A stretch of DNA of 64,000 nucleotides from Clostridiales bacterium. GTDB lineage: Bacteria > Bacillota > Clostridia > Lachnospirales > Anaerotignaceae. Positions within the stretch are counted from its first letter, which is position 1, and every line of letters starts with the position of its first letter. Positions 18,504 through 27,569 of the stretch are shown here, in pieces. The notes under the pieces were generated by a model. It had not been told where the DNA came from. It did no database searches and saw nothing but the letters and a program-made list of their open reading frames with translations. Position numbers and translations under genes: made by a program. The DNA lies in the NCBI GenBank assembly GCA_018364635.1, contig JAGZLR010000004.1:1-64000 (forward strand), given 5' to 3'.

Positions 18504-19541
18504 TCAGAATGTAATCAAAATTTTTGAGTAAGGTTCGATCGTGTTATCTCTAATAGCTTCAAAGGTCTCTTGTACTTCATTCAGTGTTATTTTTTTTGAT
18601 ATGTATTTTTTTACATTAATCTTTTTTTCTGATAGGGCCTTCAAAACCTGACGAAATTCATCAATGGTTTGGCCTTTGCTTCCTTTAAATATTATTTCTT
18701 GAAAAACCATTCGATGATAGTCCACAGGAAATGGTTTGTGTGTAAGAGCAATTCCTGTAATACGCATTTTCTTTTCTTGTTTTAGAGCTTCCATACCTGT
18801 TTGAAAAGCAGAAGCAACACCGGCGCAGTCAATCATAATATCATATCCGCCATCAGAAATTTCTCCTAAGACGTCAGAAAGATTAGGGTCTAATCCGTTT
18901 ACGACATGATTGATTGTGCCATAACTTTGAATTAAATCAAATTTTTTTTCATTGACTTCCGTCATAGTGATTTCGCAAGCACCAAATGCTTTGCACCATT
19001 CGCTGACAGCTAAGCCGATAATCCCACCGCCAAGAATGAGGACTTTATCCCCTGGTTTAATATCGCTGATATTTACGGCATGTAGCGCTACAGCAAAAGG
19101 TTCTACCAATGCGGCTTCTTCATTGGAGACATTATCTGGCAGTTTTAGAATGCTGTGTTCAAACCATGTAGTGTATTCGCTATAAGCGCCTGGATGAGCC
19201 AATTCTCCACCTTTCCAGGTTTTTACGATTTTATTAGTGCACTGTTCTGGTTTTTGGTTTAGGCACTGTTCACAGTGGCCGCATGGTTCTTTGTAATTGT
19301 TTTGCGTATGCCCTACAACACGATCGCCCTTTTGAAAGGTACTGTTGCCTGGATCTTCAATAATACCAGAATATTCATGCCCTATAATCACATTTTGGTA
19401 GGTATCCCCTTCTTTCCAATAAGAAATATCTGTTCCACAAATACCGACATGAGTGGTTTTAATCAGAGGTGTACCTTTAATACAAAAATCACCGGTACGG
19501 ATTGAAAACTTTTCTTTTCCATCTAATGCTATATACCTCAA
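18504..19541 (-). CDS. Zinc-dependent medium-chain alcohol/polyol dehydrogenase
   Basis: About 345 residues. It has the catalytic zinc region GICGTD...GHEYSG, the structural zinc cluster CGHCEQCLNQKPEQC and the Rossmann motif GGGIIGL, as in sorbitol and threonine dehydrogenases. It oxidises a secondary alcohol with NAD(P)+; substrate unknown. The start matters: AAAAGGAG (19551-19558) directly abuts an ATG at 19550, which is too close, so TTG at 19541 (9-base spacing) is preferred. It is transcribed away from the sigma-54 activator gene, with its own promoter in the gap. Confidence 0.9.
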   Translation of the reverse strand: MRYIALDGKEKFSIRTGDFCIKGTPLIKTTHVGICGTDISYWKEGDTYQNVIIGHEYSGIIEDPGNSTFQKGDRVVGHTQNNYKEPCGHCEQCLNQKPEQCTNKIVKTWKGGELAHPGAYSEYTTWFEHSILKLPDNVSNEEAALVEPFAVALHAVNISDIKPGDKVLILGGGIIGLAVSEWCKAFGACEITMTEVNEKKFDLIQSYGTINHVVNGLDPNLSDVLGEISDGGYDIMIDCAGVASAFQTGMEALKQEKKMRITGIALTHKPFPVDYHRMVFQEIIFKGSKGQTIDEFRQVLKALSEKKINVKKYISKKITLNEVQETFEAIRDNTIEPYSKILITF

Positions 19542-19571
19542 TTTTACCATCTCCTTTTGAAATATGTATAT

Positions 19572-19600
19572 ATTATATAATAATACTGTGATTAAAACAA
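19572..19600 (-). promoter_or_regulatory. Sigma-70-type promoter of the dehydrogenase-VOC operon
   Basis: On the minus strand TTGTTT (19600-19595), a 17-base spacer and a perfect TATAAT (19577-19572), about 30 bases before the start codon. Confidence 0.6.
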
Positions 19601-19626
19601 TATTTTTTATATAAAACATATGTCAA

Positions 19627-21051
19627 TTAGAGATTTTGTTTTAAAAAGTATGCAACTTGATAGTATTCTGCTGAAAATCCTTCTGATTTTAGTGTGTTTG
19701 CTATTTTTCTGGGCCCCAATCCCTCTTTTGCTAAAGTTAGAATCCTTTTTTTTGCTGAAGAGTTTAGTTTTGGTTTCGCGCCCCTTTTGGATTTAGGTAC
19801 TTCTGTTTCTGTTAATTCTAAAGTTTCGCTTACAACATTAAAAGGAATATCATTTAGCGTAACTGTCGTATAGATTTCATTTTGTCCATGGATATCTTCT
19901 ATTAAAGGCGAAGAAGAATCAATACTAAAATTGATTACATCCCGAAATTGACGGATATTTCTTGGATAGACTGCATTTAAAAGTGCAAGGCGGGCTTCAG
20001 GAGTAAACTGCACATGATAATCAATATGATGGGATTCCTTTACAGCCTCTTCATATTTTCGTATAAAATGGTCCATAAGAAGCTCTTTTTCTTCCATAGA
20101 ACGTTCTTTCAAAGAAGGAAGATACATTTCATACTGGGCAAGACGTTGATATAGTTCAGGGAGAAGTACATCTTTGAGGTCACGGGTAGAAGCAGCTATA
20201 ATAATGACATTGATCTCAATTTCCTTTGTTCCGCCAATGCGCCTTATTTTACCAGATTCAATGGCTTTTAAGAGCATGTTTTGGTAGTTTTCCAAGGTAT
20301 GGGCTTCATCAAGAAACAAGATACCTCCATCTGCCTGCTCAAAAAGCCCTTTTTTTCGTTTTGAACCAGTGTAAGCGCCTTCCTCGCTTCCGAAAATTTC
20401 CATTGCCGCAATATCAGGATTTGTGAATTGTGCGCAGTTTACTTCAATAAATGGAGCATGACTGCTAATAACACCTACCTGCTTTGCATAAGTATAAATT
20501 TGGTTTGCTAACATTGTTTTTCCTGTACCAGACTGGCCTGTAATAATTGAGTGCCGAGGACCACCAAGGGATCCTACTGTCTTTTTTGCTTTTTCGAAGA
20601 TATGATTTAATGTACCGCTATAACCAACAATATTGCTGACATTAGATTCTGGTTTGGTAAGGTTAACCTGCATTTCTAAGTATTTAACTTTGCGGTTGAG
20701 GTCATCTATCTCTTGAATATCACGAAAGACAGAAAAAGCACCAATAAATTCTCCGTTATTATAAATTGGAAAACTGGAACACATATATTTTTTATTGCCA
20801 ATATAATGAATTTTTCCATTTAAAATGGCATGTTGTTTGCGCAGTACAGTTAGCAGCATTGCGTTTGGATAAAACATCTCAATAGGTTTGCCAACCATCT
20901 CGTTTTTTTGTGAATTGCAATAATCTGCGGAAACTTTATTTACAAAGATTAAACGGCCGGTCTCATCTACCACATTAACTCCATCATTGGACAAATCCAT
21001 AATATCCTCGTAAATCTGTAATCTTTCAAAGGTTTCTCTAGTTAGTTTCAA
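19627..21051 (-). CDS. Sigma-54-dependent activator with PAS domain
   Basis: 474 residues: PAS domain about 10-120, AAA+ domain about 140-390 with Walker A GQSGTGKT (172-179), the sigma-54 contact loop GAYTGS (225-230, variant of GAFTGA) and Walker B ILFLDE (244-249). The C-terminal helix-turn-helix (about 428-474, starting KRGAKPKLN) looks like the resolvase/invertase type rather than the Fis-like type common in this class. It is divergent from the vor operon, which has a sigma-54 promoter, so it is the probable activator of that operon. AAAGGGGGG is the ribosome binding site. Confidence 0.92.
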   Translation of the reverse strand: MKLTRETFERLQIYEDIMDLSNDGVNVVDETGRLIFVNKVSADYCNSQKNEMVGKPIEMFYPNAMLLTVLRKQHAILNGKIHYIGNKKYMCSSFPIYNNGEFIGAFSVFRDIQEIDDLNRKVKYLEMQVNLTKPESNVSNIVGYSGTLNHIFEKAKKTVGSLGGPRHSIITGQSGTGKTMLANQIYTYAKQVGVISSHAPFIEVNCAQFTNPDIAAMEIFGSEEGAYTGSKRKKGLFEQADGGILFLDEAHTLENYQNMLLKAIESGKIRRIGGTKEIEINVIIIAASTRDLKDVLLPELYQRLAQYEMYLPSLKERSMEEKELLMDHFIRKYEEAVKESHHIDYHVQFTPEARLALLNAVYPRNIRQFRDVINFSIDSSSPLIEDIHGQNEIYTTVTLNDIPFNVVSETLELTETEVPKSKRGAKPKLNSSAKKRILTLAKEGLGPRKIANTLKSEGFSAEYYQVAYFLKQNL

Positions 21052-21070
21052 ATTTTTTCCCCCCTTTTGA

Positions 21071-21115
21071 TGTTATAAAAATATAATTATAACATTTTGA
21101 TAGAATTATATAACA
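21071..21115. promoter_or_regulatory. Inverted repeat, candidate activator binding site
   Basis: TGTTATAA (21071-21078) and its exact inverse TTATAACA (21087-21094) with an 8-base centre; a third half-site ATATAACA follows at about 21108-21115. The sites lie about 70-110 bases upstream of the -24 element and just before the activator gene, the usual position of an enhancer for a sigma-54 activator. Self-regulation is possible. Confidence 0.55.
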
Positions 21116-21178
21116 TTTTTTCTAACGTTTGTATGAGTAAATATGCTGAAAATCTTTGGTACTCTATGCTATATCATA

Positions 21179-21195
21179 TTGGCACAGAATTTGCT
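21179..21195 (+). promoter_or_regulatory. Sigma-54 (-24/-12) promoter of the vor operon
   Basis: TTGGCAC, five bases, TTGCT: full match to the sigma-54 consensus (GG at 21181-21182, GC at 21193-21194). The predicted start of transcription is about 12 bases after the GC, leaving a short leader before the AAGGAGG site at about 21219. Confidence 0.88.
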
Positions 21196-21232
21196 ATAAT
21201 AATTAATATCAAAATTAAGGAGGTAATAGATA

Positions 21233-21805
21233 ATGTCAAAAACATTAGAAATCAGATGGCATGGCCGTGGCGGCCAGGGCGCTAAGACAGCGGCGCTTCT
21301 GTTGGCCGATGTTGCGTTTAACACTGGTAAGTATGTGCAGGGATTCCCAGAATATGGTCCGGAAAGAATGGGTGCTCCAATCACTGCATACAACAGAATC
21401 AGTGATACCCCGATTCGGGTACATTCCAACATCTATGATCCTCAGTATGTCGTTGTTGTCGATGAAACACTGTTGGAAGCTGTTGACGTAACAAAAGGTT
21501 TGAAAGAGGACGGCGCAATCATTATTAACTCCGCTAAAACTGCTGAAGAAATCAAACCACTATTGAAAGGATATCAGGGAAGAGTTGTGACAGTTGATGC
21601 AAGAAGAATTTCTGTGGAAGCTCTTGGAAAGTATTTTCCAAACTCCCCAATGCTTGCTGCAATTGTAAAGGTATCTGGTATTATGGACGATGAATCTTTC
21701 CTAGAGGAAATGAGAGGATCCTATAAACATAAGTTTGCTTCTAAGCCGGAAGTAATTGAAGGTAATATGAAAGCGCTGGAAATGACCCTTCAGGAGGTGA
21801 AATGA
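21233..21805 (+). CDS. 2-oxoacid:ferredoxin oxidoreductase, gamma subunit
   Basis: 190 residues. An opening RWHGRGGQGAKTAA is the nucleotide/TPP-domain loop typical of the gamma (catalytic domain) subunit of pyruvate, ketoisovalerate and 2-oxoglutarate ferredoxin oxidoreductases; EYGPERMGAP follows. With delta, alpha and beta subunits downstream it forms the four-subunit enzyme that oxidatively decarboxylates a 2-oxoacid to an acyl-CoA and reduced ferredoxin. Gene order gamma-delta-alpha-beta matches VOR/POR types. AAGGAGG precedes the ATG. The sigma-54 promoter drives it. Confidence 0.93.
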   Translation: MSKTLEIRWHGRGGQGAKTAALLLADVAFNTGKYVQGFPEYGPERMGAPITAYNRISDTPIRVHSNIYDPQYVVVVDETLLEAVDVTKGLKEDGAIIINSAKTAEEIKPLLKGYQGRVVTVDARRISVEALGKYFPNSPMLAAIVKVSGIMDDESFLEEMRGSYKHKFASKPEVIEGNMKALEMTLQEVK

Positions 21806-22107
21806 TGAAATCTTTTAAAGATATGAACGAGAATGTAAGTTGGAAAGATATTACGCCAGGCGGAGAAATCTACGAAGGCGGCACATCAAAATATTTCAGA
21901 ACTGGTGATTGGAGAATCGATACACCAATATTTATTGCAGAAAAATGTAAACAATGTCTGCTTTGTGCACCTGTCTGTCCAGATAGTTCTATTCCTGTTG
22001 TAGATGGCAAAAGAGGAGAATTTGACTACGATCACTGCAAAGGATGCGGAATCTGCGCAAAGGTTTGCCCATTCGGTGCAATTGAAATGAAAAAGGAGGA
22101 GAACTAA
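21802..22107 (+). CDS. 2-oxoacid:ferredoxin oxidoreductase, delta (ferredoxin) subunit
   Basis: 101 residues with two CxxCxxCxxxC clusters (CKQCLLCAPVC and CKGCGICAKVC), which bind two 4Fe-4S centres and pass electrons to free ferredoxin. The ATG at 21802 overlaps the upstream TGA; ATG 21805 is an alternative with better spacing from AGGAGG. Confidence 0.93.
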   Translation: MMKSFKDMNENVSWKDITPGGEIYEGGTSKYFRTGDWRIDTPIFIAEKCKQCLLCAPVCPDSSIPVVDGKRGEFDYDHCKGCGICAKVCPFGAIEMKKEEN

Positions 22108-23289
22108 ATGGCAATTAGAGAAAGATTATCTGGTAATGAAGCGGTTGCAACTGCCATGAGACAAATCAACCCTGATGTTATGGCTGCATTCCCAATTACC
22201 CCATCAACAGAAATCCCTCAGTATTTCTCGACATTTGTAGCAAATGGAAAAGTAACAACAGAATTTATTCCTGTAGAAAGCGAGCATTCTGCTATGAGTG
22301 CCTGCGTTGGGGCAGAAGCTGCTGGAGCGAGAAGTTTGACAGCTACTTCTTCCTGTGGTCTTGCGTTAATGTGGGAAGAATTATATATTGCAGCTAGCTG
22401 TAGATTACCAATTGCTCTTGCCTGTGTAAATAGAGCGTTGTCGGGCCCAATCAATATTAACTGTGATCATTCAGATTCTATGGGTGCAAGGGATTCTGGA
22501 TGGATTCAGATTTATTCTGAAACAAATCAGGAGGCTTATGATAACTTTGTACAGGCATTTAGAATTGCTGAACATAAAGATGTAAGACTTCCGATTATGA
22601 TCTGTCAGGATGGTTTTATTACAAGCCATGCAGTTGAGAATATCAACCTTCTGGAAGATGAAGAAGTTAAGAATTTTGTGGGCGAGTATGAACCAGAGGA
22701 GTATCTGCTCAATGAAGCTCGTCCAATGTCTACAGGCCCTTATGATATTCCAGTTTATTATATGGAGCATAAAAGACAGCAGGCAGAAGCTATGAAGAAT
22801 GCAAAACAGGTAATTTTAGATGTAGCAAAAGAATTTGAAGCTTTATCCGGTAGAAAGTATGGCTTATTTGAAGAGTACAAATTAGAGGATGCAGAATGCG
22901 CGCTGGTTATTATTAACTCTGCTGCTGGCACTGCAAAAGACGCTGTAGATCGTCTGAGAGAACAGGGCAAAAAAGTTGGTCTGTTAAAGATCAGAGTATT
23001 TAGACCATTCCCATCAGAAGAAATTGCAGCAGCTTTATCTAAATGTAAAGCGATTGCTGTTATGGACCGTTGCGAAGGATTTAATGCAAATGGAGGCCCT
23101 CTGGGCGCTGAGGTGAAATCCGCTCTTTATACGGCTGGTTCTACAGCAAAAGTTGTTGACTATGTGTATGGCATTGGTGGTAGAGACGTAAGAGTAGAGG
23201 ATATTGAAAGTGTTTATGCTGCCCTTGACGAGATTATAGCAACAGGCAATGTTGGTGAAACATATCGTTACTTATCAGTCAGAGAATAA
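22108..23289 (+). CDS. 2-oxoacid:ferredoxin oxidoreductase, alpha subunit
   Basis: 393 residues, the usual alpha length. The N-terminal pyrimidine-binding domain starts with SGNEAVATAMRQINPDV and contains AAFPITPSTEIPQ; the C-terminal part carries the transketolase-like domain II with VMDRCEGFN. AAGGAGGAG precedes the ATG. Substrate preference (branched-chain oxoacids, pyruvate or aryl pyruvate) cannot be read with certainty from sequence. Confidence 0.93.
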   Translation: MAIRERLSGNEAVATAMRQINPDVMAAFPITPSTEIPQYFSTFVANGKVTTEFIPVESEHSAMSACVGAEAAGARSLTATSSCGLALMWEELYIAASCRLPIALACVNRALSGPININCDHSDSMGARDSGWIQIYSETNQEAYDNFVQAFRIAEHKDVRLPIMICQDGFITSHAVENINLLEDEEVKNFVGEYEPEEYLLNEARPMSTGPYDIPVYYMEHKRQQAEAMKNAKQVILDVAKEFEALSGRKYGLFEEYKLEDAECALVIINSAAGTAKDAVDRLREQGKKVGLLKIRVFRPFPSEEIAAALSKCKAIAVMDRCEGFNANGGPLGAEVKSALYTAGSTAKVVDYVYGIGGRDVRVEDIESVYAALDEIIATGNVGETYRYLSVRE

Positions 23290-23304
23290 GAGAGGTGTTT
23301 ATCA

Positions 23305-24237
23305 GTGAGTTATAACTTCAAAGAAGTAATGAGCAGACCTGAAAGATTGGCAGGCGGACACAGAATGTGTGCTGGCTGTGGCGGTACGATTGCAGTAAGA
23401 AATGTGCTTAGAGCGATTCATCCAGGGGATAAGGCTGTAATTTCTAATGCTACTGGATGTTTGGAAGTATCTACAAATATTTATCCTTACACTGCGTGGG
23501 AAGACAGCTGGATTCATAATGCATTTGAAAACGCTGGTGCTACTTGCTCTGGTGTGGAAGCTGCATACAACGCTCTGAAAAAGAGAGGAAAAATTGACTC
23601 TACATATAAATTCATCGCTTTTGGTGGTGACGGCGGTACTTATGATATTGGTTTCCAGTCTTTATCTGGCGCAATGGAGAGAAATCATGATATGGTTTAT
23701 GTCTGCTATGATAATGGCGCTTACATGAATACTGGTATCCAGCGATCCTCTGCTACACCAATGTTTGCAGACACAACAACTACACCAATAGGATCCGTAT
23801 CTGAAGGAAAAGTTCAGTACAGAAAAGACCTTTCTCAGATTATTGCAAGTCATCACATTCCATATGTAGGACAGACAACATTTTTAGGAAATTTCAGTGA
23901 CTTTTATGCAAAAGCAGAAAAAGCGATTTATACACCAGGTGCAGCATTTTTAAATATTATGGCACCTTGTCCACGTGGATGGAGATATCCATCTGAAAAC
24001 ATTATGGAAATGTGCAAACTCAGTGTAGAAACCTGCTATTGGCCGTTATTTGAAGTAATCAACGGTAAATGGATTTTGAGCTATAAACCAAAGAACAAAC
24101 TTCCAATTGAAGACTTCTTAAGACCACAGGGCAGATTCAAACATTTGTTTAAGAAAGGCAATGAGGAATACATTGCGCAGTTCCAAAAAGAAGTCGATGA
24201 CAGATGGGAACAGCTGTTAAAATTCTGTGAAGAATAA
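23305..24237 (+). CDS. 2-oxoacid:ferredoxin oxidoreductase, beta subunit
   Basis: 310 residues beginning at GTG behind AGAGAGGTG. TPP-diphosphate binding motif GGDGGTYDIG, then YDNGAYMNTG, and the cysteine segment MCAGCGG near residue 24 of the 4Fe-4S ligand set. The last gene of the operon; a strong terminator follows. Confidence 0.93.
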   Translation: MSYNFKEVMSRPERLAGGHRMCAGCGGTIAVRNVLRAIHPGDKAVISNATGCLEVSTNIYPYTAWEDSWIHNAFENAGATCSGVEAAYNALKKRGKIDSTYKFIAFGGDGGTYDIGFQSLSGAMERNHDMVYVCYDNGAYMNTGIQRSSATPMFADTTTTPIGSVSEGKVQYRKDLSQIIASHHIPYVGQTTFLGNFSDFYAKAEKAIYTPGAAFLNIMAPCPRGWRYPSENIMEMCKLSVETCYWPLFEVINGKWILSYKPKNKLPIEDFLRPQGRFKHLFKKGNEEYIAQFQKEVDDRWEQLLKFCEE

Positions 24238-24294
24238 TCAGATAAAAATAAAGGTTACTGACAGTGTAAATAACTTTGTGACATGAGAAAGAAT

Positions 24295-24337
24295 AAAGGT
24301 CGCAGAACCATAGTTATGGTTCTGCGACCTTTTTCTT
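24295..24337 (+). terminator. Terminator of the vor operon
   Basis: Long perfect stem, AAAGGTCGCAGAACCATA and its exact inverse with a 2-base centre, followed by TTTTTC. Confidence 0.95.
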
Positions 24338-24521
24338 ATGGGGCGTTCACAGCATTTTTTGATACACAATATAATTGTAGAATTATGTCGAAAATTGTCT
24401 AAAAATTCATTTGGATTTATTTAAATTGAAATCTTCTCTTTTAATTTTACATTTTTGTTTAAAAATATGAAAAAACAGGATATAATAAAATTTAAATATT
24501 ATGGTATTTGGAGGGATTGTT

Positions 24522-26510
24522 TTGTCTAAAGAAAAGTATTACATAACGACACCGATTTATTATCCAAGTGATAAACTGCACATTGGCCATTCTTACTGTA
24601 CAGTTGCAACAGATACAATGGCAAGATATAAAAGACTGCGGGGCTATGATGTATTTTTTCTGACAGGAAGCGACGAACATGGCCAAAAAATTGAACGAAT
24701 TGCAGAAAAGCAGGGAATCACGCCAAAACAATATACAGACAAGGTAGTTGCAACATTTAAGGACCTTTGGAAAGTGATGGATATCTCTTACGATAAGTTT
24801 ATCCGTACAACAGACGAATATCATGTTGATAGTGTGAAGAAAATTTTTAAAAAGCTTTATGACCAAGGAGATATCTATAAGGGTTCTTATGAGGGTTGGT
24901 ATTGTACGCCTTGTGAATCATTTTTTACAGAGCATCAGTTAGTGGATGGAAAATGTCCAGACTGTGGCCGAGAGGTAGAGAAGGTAAAGGAGGAAAGTTA
25001 TTTCTTTCGTCTGTCCAAATATCAGGATAGAGTCCTTCGATATATGGAGGAAAATCCTCAATGGCTTCAGCCAAACAGCCGTCAAAATGAAATGATCAAT
25101 AATTTCCTGAAGCCTGGGCTGGAAGATTTAGCTGTCAGCCGTACTTCTTTTACATGGGGAATTCCTGTAGATTTTGACCCAAAACATGTTGTTTATGTGT
25201 GGGTTGATGCGTTGACAAACTATATTACTGCGTTGGGTTACGGCTCTGACGACGACACAAACTTTAAGAAATATTGGCCTGCGGATGTTCATGTAGTAGG
25301 GAAGGAGATTGTGCGTTTCCATTCTATTATTTGGCCGGCAATTTTGATGGCTTTGGATTTGCCGTTGCCAAAGAAAATTTTTGGTCATGGGTGGCTTGTT
25401 ATTAATGGCAGTAAGATGAGTAAGTCTGTAGGAAATGTTGTCGATCCATTTGTGCTTGTGGATAAATATGGTTCTGATGCAATTCGATATTTCTTATTAA
25501 GAGAAATTGCTTTTGGGCAGGATGGAAACTTTTCTAATGAAGCACTGATCCAAAGAATCAATTCTGATCTTGCAAATGATTTAGGGAATCTGGTATCTAG
25601 GACTGCGGGAATGATTGAGAAATATTTTGGCGGAGTTTTACCAAAGGAACAGGAAGCTACTATATTTGATGATGATTTAAGGAAAATGGCATTGGATGTA
25701 GGAAACAGAGTTGAGGAGAAAATGGAGCAAATGCTCTTTAGTGATGCGCTCAGTGAGCTTTGGTCTTTTATCAGCAGAACAAATAAATATATTGATGAGA
25801 CTCAGCCATGGGTGTTGATTAAAGAGGAAAAAGACCATGCTAAATTGGCGGGCGTTCTTTACAATATTGCTGAAAGTATCCGAATCATATCTATTATGTT
25901 ACAACCATTTATGACGAAGACACCTCAGAAAATTTGGGCTCAAATTGGAATAGAAAAAGGTGAGCAGACAACATGGGATTCTATCCACACATGGGGCGTC
26001 CTTCCTTTGGAAGTTAAAGTTCATAAAGAAGCAGCTATTTTCCCTAGAATTGACATAAAAAAGGAATTAGAAGAGCTGGAATTGGCAATGAAAGAAGCAC
26101 AGCAGCATTCCATTGCCAATCAGACAAAGAAAGATTCAGTGAAGTCAGAAGAAATGATAGAAGAAAGTGATCAGGAGTCATCTGAGATTACAATAGACGA
26201 TTTTGATAAAGTTCAAATGAGAGTCGGCAAAGTTTTGGCTTGCGAAAAAGTTCAAGGTTCAAAGAAATTGTTGAAGTTCCAAGTAAAGATTGGAGAGGAA
26301 ACACGGCAGATTTTTTCTGGAATTGCAAAGCACTATGATCCTGAACAATTGATCGGAAAAAATGTCATTGTCTGTACAAATTTGAAACCAAGAAAAATGA
26401 TGGGAGAACTCTCTAATGGCATGATATTATCTGCAATTGATGAAGAGAATAACCTTTCTGTGTTGACGACGTTGGATGATGGCTTTAAAGATGGGGCCGA
26501 GGTGGGATAA
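24522..26510 (+). CDS. metG: Methionyl-tRNA synthetase
   Basis: 662 residues. It charges tRNA-Met. Class I motifs HIGH (20-23) and KMSKS (near 299) are present; a zinc-type knob is seen as CTPC and CPDC near residues 126-146; the C-terminal 100 residues are the Trbp111-like tRNA-binding domain. TTG at 24522 is chosen because GGAGGG (24509-24514) lies 7 bases before it and inside the reading from ATG 24501. TatD follows after one base. A promoter TATAAT lies at about 24480. Confidence 0.96.
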   Translation: MSKEKYYITTPIYYPSDKLHIGHSYCTVATDTMARYKRLRGYDVFFLTGSDEHGQKIERIAEKQGITPKQYTDKVVATFKDLWKVMDISYDKFIRTTDEYHVDSVKKIFKKLYDQGDIYKGSYEGWYCTPCESFFTEHQLVDGKCPDCGREVEKVKEESYFFRLSKYQDRVLRYMEENPQWLQPNSRQNEMINNFLKPGLEDLAVSRTSFTWGIPVDFDPKHVVYVWVDALTNYITALGYGSDDDTNFKKYWPADVHVVGKEIVRFHSIIWPAILMALDLPLPKKIFGHGWLVINGSKMSKSVGNVVDPFVLVDKYGSDAIRYFLLREIAFGQDGNFSNEALIQRINSDLANDLGNLVSRTAGMIEKYFGGVLPKEQEATIFDDDLRKMALDVGNRVEEKMEQMLFSDALSELWSFISRTNKYIDETQPWVLIKEEKDHAKLAGVLYNIAESIRIISIMLQPFMTKTPQKIWAQIGIEKGEQTTWDSIHTWGVLPLEVKVHKEAAIFPRIDIKKELEELELAMKEAQQHSIANQTKKDSVKSEEMIEESDQESSEITIDDFDKVQMRVGKVLACEKVQGSKKLLKFQVKIGEETRQIFSGIAKHYDPEQLIGKNVIVCTNLKPRKMMGELSNGMILSAIDEENNLSVLTTLDDGFKDGAEVG

Positions 26511-26511
26511 G

Positions 26512-27279
26512 ATGTTTTTTGAGTCTCATGCCCATTATGATGATGACAGTTTTCAGCTAGACAGAGATGAAATATTAAAAATGCTTCCATCAAAAGGGAT
26601 TTGTAAAGTAATCAACGCTTCTTCGGATATAAATAGTTCTTATGCCTCAATCGCTTTGGCCAATCAATATCCCTATATTTATGCAGCAGTGGGGATCCAT
26701 CCAGAACAAGCCCATCAAGCAAAACAAGAGGATTTAAGTTTGTTGCGTGAATTAACAACCGAGAAAAAAGTTGTAGCAATAGGGGAAATTGGTTTAGATT
26801 ATTATTATAATGCCGATACCAAACAAATTCAGACTTCTCTGTTTGCACAGCAGCTCTCTTTAGCAAAAGAAGTGCAATTACCTGTAATTGTACATTCTAG
26901 AGAGGCAGCCCAGGAAACTTTCGATGTGATACAACAAAGCGGTGTTAGAAAGGGTGTGATCCATTGTTATTCCGGCAGCGCCCAAATGGCTTTGGAGTAT
27001 ACAAAAATGGGGTTTTATATTGGCGTTGGAGGCGTGATTACTTTTAAAAATGCAAAAAAATTGGTGGAGACAGTGGAAGCTCTGCCTTTGGAACGAATTT
27101 TAATAGAAACTGATAGTCCATATCTTGCACCTGTGCCTAATCGTGGAAAAAGGAATGACTCTACAAACCTTCTTCATATTGTAAAACGAATTAGTGAGAT
27201 AAAAAAATGTACGGAAGAAGAGGTACAAAATATAACAAAAATGAACGGGGAGACGTTGTTTTTTAAATTTTCTAAATAA
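26512..27279 (+). CDS. TatD family metal-dependent hydrolase
   Basis: 255 residues. Start is the ATG at 26512 (1 base after the metG stop) because it gives MFFESHAHYDD with the conserved HxH metal pair right at the N-terminus; GEIGLDYY, VHSREA, HCYSG and ETDSPYLAP carry the other metal ligands. The family has DNase activity in known members. The metG-tatD pair is standard in Firmicutes. Confidence 0.93.
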   Translation: MFFESHAHYDDDSFQLDRDEILKMLPSKGICKVINASSDINSSYASIALANQYPYIYAAVGIHPEQAHQAKQEDLSLLRELTTEKKVVAIGEIGLDYYYNADTKQIQTSLFAQQLSLAKEVQLPVIVHSREAAQETFDVIQQSGVRKGVIHCYSGSAQMALEYTKMGFYIGVGGVITFKNAKKLVETVEALPLERILIETDSPYLAPVPNRGKRNDSTNLLHIVKRISEIKKCTEEEVQNITKMNGETLFFKFSK

Positions 27280-27326
27280 ATTATTGCATAATTGTTACAT
27301 TTGTGTTAATATACTATAGTAAATAC

Positions 27327-27361
27327 AAACAAGGATGATTTTTATGTCATCCTTGTTTTTT
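27327..27361 (+). terminator. Terminator after tatD
   Basis: Stem AAACAAGGATGA / TCATCCTTGTTT with TTTTTT tail. Confidence 0.9.
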
Positions 27362-27409
27362 AAGTAATTGATGCACAAATGAAACAAATCATGTACTGCA
27401 AATAAGTTT

Positions 27410-27560
27410 ATCGCTCCCACAGATATTCATTTTGCAGCGGTGGAAATAATTTCTGAAAAAGCATGAATCAAGAGAGTGTCGTCAATAATTAGACTAATAG
27501 GCCTGACAGTGAAAAAGAAAGTATATTTTCGCAGCCTAGATTTTAGGTGTCTGGCCAAAG
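27410..27560 (+). other. Possible structured 5' leader before the G5/3D gene
   Basis: The 290-base gap after tatD holds a pairing GGCCTGACA (27500-27508) with TGTCTGGCC (27548-27556, one mismatch) around an inner CCTA/TAGG hairpin, ending 4 bases before AAAGGAGG. I could not match it to a known riboswitch; the core elements of the c-di-AMP (ydaO) riboswitch, common at such genes, were not found. Confidence 0.35.
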
Positions 27561-27569
27561 GAGGATAAA

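Noticed and set aside
24238..24521. T-box or other riboswitch before metG
   Set aside because: No T-box consensus or anti-terminator pairing was seen; only a strong terminator of the previous operon and a plain promoter-like -10.
27363..27569. c-di-AMP (ydaO) riboswitch before the G5/3D gene
   Set aside because: Expected conserved core elements were not present, so only a structured leader of unknown class is proposed.
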